This document shows positions 18,908 to 20,976 of a stretch of 20,976 nucleotides of DNA, piece after piece. This DNA is from Hypsibius dujardini. Taxonomy: Eukaryota; Tardigrada; Eutardigrada; Parachela; Hypsibiidae. Each line of letters begins with the position of its first letter. The first letter of the stretch is position 1. The translations under genes and the position numbers were made by a program. Under the pieces are notes generated by a model, which saw nothing but the letters and a program-made list of their open reading frames with translations, was not told where the DNA came from and ran no database searches. The stretch lies in contig LRSR01005700.1 of NCBI GenBank assembly GCA_001579985.1, positions 1 to 20,976 of the forward strand, read 5' to 3'.

Positions 18908-20231
18908 AGAAACAAGGCTGTCTAGGCGCCACAGGAATGATTCAACACAATGCTAGCACCCAGTAAAAAGTATCCTCCATACTTAACACTCACTGCCAAA
19001 ACAGCCGGAAGACCTTATCGCACTCTACAATGTCACACGGAGAACACACGCACAGACACGCACACGACATGGCACGTCCAAAAACAGAAAAACATCTAGC
19101 GGCGGCGGCGCCAAGACAACAAACAGCACACCATGACAGAACGCAGTAAGCGATACCTAATCAGTCAATCAGTTGATCGGGATATGAATCAACCTAAACT
19201 ACAGACGAGAAAAACCTTCATTGGTCAGGACGAATTTTCACAATAAAAACACAGAATTTTTAGGAAGACAAGGATGTACTAATTCAATGAAACACCAAAT
19301 TAGCTTGTATGATAATTTCAGAGAAATGAACCGGCAGAATTACAGGCAAGCATGTAGACTGGCAGACAGATAAAGGGACAGGCAAATAGACATAGAGGCA
19401 GGCAGGCAGACAGGCAGACAGAAATTCGAACAGACAAACAGACAGGCAGACAGACAGGCAGGCAGGCAGGCAGACAGGCAGACAAACAGACAAACAGACA
19501 GGCAGAGAAACAACAGACAGGCAGACAAACAAACAAACAGGCAGACTAACAAACAGACAGACAAGATTCTTTCATTAATTCAACCCACCTTTTATCGCAC
19601 GGGACCAGTGAAAGGGATTGCAACATTCCAACCGGTCACCACCGTCCAACATCGCGTTCTCACGACCGACTCCTGATTCGGGCGACGAGGACCCCGCCGA
19701 CTTACAGCTTGCACCAGCACCACCGCCATCACTATCACCGGAACAGAGAAACGCCAACCGACACAAATGACTGTCGACATCTTTGGCTGAGGCATTGAGA
19801 TCGGGCCAGCGCAGGAGTTGCGCCAACAGCGCCACTGGACACACCTTCACGCAGGAGGAGGACTTGCGCACCTTAGTGGTACCAGTACTAGTATTACTCG
19901 GTAGAGAGACCTCACGCGGCAACATCAGGCACGGTCCCACCTCACCGTCTTCGCCGTCCCGTTCCGCGGCACGAGCCAACATCGCTCGCTCGGGGGCCTT
20001 GAGATAATGCGCGGAGAAGGCGGACACTAGAGCTTTGAACTTCTCCATGGTATGCTGATGATGATGATGATGATGTGTGAGTATTGCAATTTCCAGTGAA
20101 GAGGGAGCATTCGACGCGGGCACGCCATCCTCGCCGTCACCACCGGCGCCGGTCATCGCTCGCACTCGTTCCAGGTAGCAGGGCCATAGATCCGTCGTCT
20201 TCGAACGCAGCTTTCTCCAACAATCAAACAT
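15259..20231 (-). CDS. SMAD6/7: Inhibitory SMAD (Smad6/7/Dad type), 489 aa
   Basis: Antagonist of TGF-beta/BMP signalling: I-SMADs bind type I receptors or R-SMADs and recruit Smurf ligases. Exons, in transcript order: 20231-19589, 16671-16591 and 16004-15259 (1470 nt), all phase 1. The start at 20231 gives MFDCWRKLRSK, like the MFR N-termini of Smad6 and Smad7; an in-frame ATG at 20294 is an alternative. MH1 (about 62-214) is divergent but keeps FKALV, RWPDL, CCNPFHWSR and the zinc ligands Cys101, Cys157, Cys203 and His208. MH2 (about 302-489) begins HWCLLRYWEE and has RDKIGLG, VQVYNRS, KVPPGWLL, GKGWGPGY and WLEIALDNVQ at the C-terminus. No SSXS follows, which with VYNRS identifies the inhibitory class. 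A His6 run lies at 53-58. No PPxY Smurf-binding motif was found in these exons. Further linker exons are possible. Confidence 0.92.
16261..16545. repeat. CTGT array in I-SMAD intron 2
   Basis: Long imperfect array, + strand CTGT (sense strand of the I-SMAD: CAGA), with CAGT, TTGT and GCCT variants. It lies between the 81-nt linker exon and the MH2 exon. Confidence 0.95.
16591..16671 (-). CDS. SMAD6/7: I-SMAD linker exon (81 nt)
   Basis: Bounded on the minus strand by TTTATATTTGCAG and ACCG|GTAAGT, both strong. It is 81 nt long and phase 1 at both ends, so it joins the MH1 and MH2 exons in frame, encoding 27 residues from EPNMPQRHSEKQ to YHSVDT. The MH1 and MH2 exons are also directly compatible, so this exon could be skipped without a frameshift. 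Confidence 0.75.
17125..17178 (-). CDS. SMAD6/7: Candidate 54-nt cassette exon in I-SMAD linker
   Basis: Acceptor TCTCTCTTTTTAAG and donor GGCG|GTGAGG enclose 54 nt that are phase 1 at both ends and open in the right frame, encoding a Ser/Gly-rich segment (SLSTSGGGDGQSVRDGG). No homology supports it because linkers diverge quickly. A further 36-nt phase-1 candidate at 16117-16152 has a good donor (GTACGT) but a poor acceptor. Including this 54-nt exon would give 507 aa. Confidence 0.35.
17212..17232. repeat. (CT)n dinucleotide run
   Basis: About ten CT units. In the I-SMAD transcript this is a GA run just upstream of the candidate 54-nt exon. Confidence 0.9.
17349..17351. other. Assembly gap (NNN)
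   Basis: Three undetermined bases inside the I-SMAD intron, next to short GACA runs. The true gap length is unknown. Confidence 0.99.
18196..18437. repeat. CAGA/CAGG array in I-SMAD intron 1
   Basis: Imperfect + strand CAGA array with CAGG, AATA and ACAC variants. It is opposite in orientation to the array at 16261-16545. Confidence 0.95.
18869..18906. repeat. (AC)19 microsatellite
   Basis: A pure AC dinucleotide run within the I-SMAD intron. Confidence 0.97.
19345..19562. repeat. CAGA/CAGG array near the MH1 exon donor
   Basis: Imperfect + strand CAGA/CAGG/AACA array ending about 25 bp from the donor of the I-SMAD MH1 exon. Cys/Leu/Ser-rich open frames on the minus strand here are repeat artefacts. 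Confidence 0.95.
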
Positions 20232-20976
20232 ACATGCCACGGGGGGTGTGAGGTCTCCGCAATATGTCCCAACATAGGCGGATATCCCACGCAATCAACT
20301 CTCCCAACAATCAAACAACCGAGCGATCAACTCCACAATCCAATCCAAAAAAAGCGCTAAATCCTTCTCCCAAAATATGCGCACAAAATGGAACGTGTTC
20401 CCTCAACTGTGCATCAACTATGAAGATGATGGCCCGGTACTTTGGGATGTATCCAAAACGTCAAGGCAGGCAATGTGGAGTTGTCGTCGTAGCAGGCAGC
20501 ATGAACGGGCACCATTTCCCGGGGATTAACGCTAGCACCACCGCAACGGCAGCAGGAGGCGGATGCAACGGAAGTGAGGTTATCAGCCATACAAGCAGGC
20601 ACGCGGAATGCTCGGAAACGATGGTGGCGACTGTTGTTGGGCCGATATCTAAAGGGAGGACAAGGAGGCACGTCGTCAGGTATGTACTACAACTACAGGC
20701 ATGTAGTGCGGCGTAATAAATAAGACGATGAAAAGTTTTTCACGAGATTCGAAGGTAGAGCTACACGGTGTGTCCGTGTATGTGTGTCTATGCGCGATTA
20801 AAAGCCCATTCAGAACGGTGGCTGACTTTCTACTGTAGTCTGAGAGAGACAGAGACAGAGAGATCTGATAATAATATTTCATCGGCGTGATCTGGCGTCG
20901 CGGTCGAGACAAGAAAACGTGAAAAGTCGTAGTGGTAACTGAGCAGCAGGCAGGGCAGGCCAAGTCTCACTATTCA
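20232..20976. other. Upstream region of the I-SMAD gene
   Basis: Promoter and 5' leader should lie here, reading leftwards. No TATA box, GTCTAGAC palindrome or other clear element was found. A + strand open frame at 20264-20716 has no recognisable feature and is not called. A short GAGA/CAGA-rich run occurs near 20840-20865. Confidence 0.4.

Larger units (their letters stand above)
16672..19588 (-). other. Large first intron of the I-SMAD gene
   Basis: At about 2.9 kb this is by far the largest intron of the window. Donor AAAAG|GTGGGT follows the end of MH1. It holds CAGA-type arrays at 18196-18437 and 19345-19562, a (CA)n and a (CT)n run, the N gap, a GGCGCCGGCGCC palindrome at 16978-16989 and one candidate cassette exon. 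No independent gene was recognised on either strand, including the 17390-17818 open frame, which lacks any family feature. Confidence 0.7.

Noticed and set aside
19284-19564. Minus-strand Cys/Leu-rich frames
   Set aside because: Repeat-derived, and they lie just inside the I-SMAD first intron.
20264-20716. 150-codon + strand frame upstream of the I-SMAD
   Set aside because: Biased composition and no family features, in the expected promoter and leader of the minus-strand gene.

Overview
The window is nuclear DNA from a multicellular animal, almost certainly an invertebrate. Genes are split by GT-AG introns, most of them 70-120 bp, and the encoded families (SMADs, dymeclin) are metazoan or eukaryotic. 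The small introns, divergent SMADs and abundant CAGA/CTGT microsatellites would fit a compact ecdysozoan genome such as a tardigrade, but that is inference; the sequence does not fix the taxon. There are no bacterial features, rRNA, tRNA or CRISPR. A three-base N gap lies at 17349-17351. All exon joins were worked out by eye from splice consensus, reading phase and family homology, without transcript evidence.

Four genes can be assembled, each with a total coding length divisible by three. (1) 576-3630, + strand, six exons, 656 aa: a receptor-regulated SMAD with MH1, a long Gln-rich linker, MH2 and a C-terminal Thr-Ser-Arg-Ser tail. (2) 8241-4361, - strand, ten exons, 737 aa: dymeclin, the N-myristoylated Golgi-associated protein, converging tail-to-tail on the SMAD. 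(3) 10721-13709, + strand, four exons, 561 aa: an unrecognised secretory-pathway protein with signal peptide, Cys-rich head, Thr/Ser-rich mucin-like stalk and one membrane helix. (4) 20231-15259, - strand, three or more exons, 489 aa: an inhibitory SMAD (Smad6/7/Dad type), with MH1 and MH2 on exons about 3.6 kb apart and one or more small phase-1 linker exons between. So an activating and an inhibitory transducer of TGF-beta/BMP signalling lie within 20 kb of each other, separated by a Golgi trafficking gene and a mucin-like membrane protein.

The non-coding space is rich in repeats. Long CAGA/CAGG (or CTGT) arrays sit in introns of both SMADs and of the mucin-like gene. A Foldback-like element at about 9377-9807 has tandemly built inverted arms around an ACGG array and is flanked by 9-bp direct repeats. 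A 65-bp-arm inverted repeat lies between the R-SMAD and dymeclin. A 38-bp hairpin-forming unit is repeated three times upstream of the I-SMAD 3' end. The most testable idea is that the CAGA arrays, which are dense in the CAGAC core bound by SMAD MH1 domains, act on the SMAD genes carrying them, and that oppositely oriented arrays flanking the I-SMAD linker exons shape their splicing. Both are hypotheses; microsatellites common across the genome are the null explanation.
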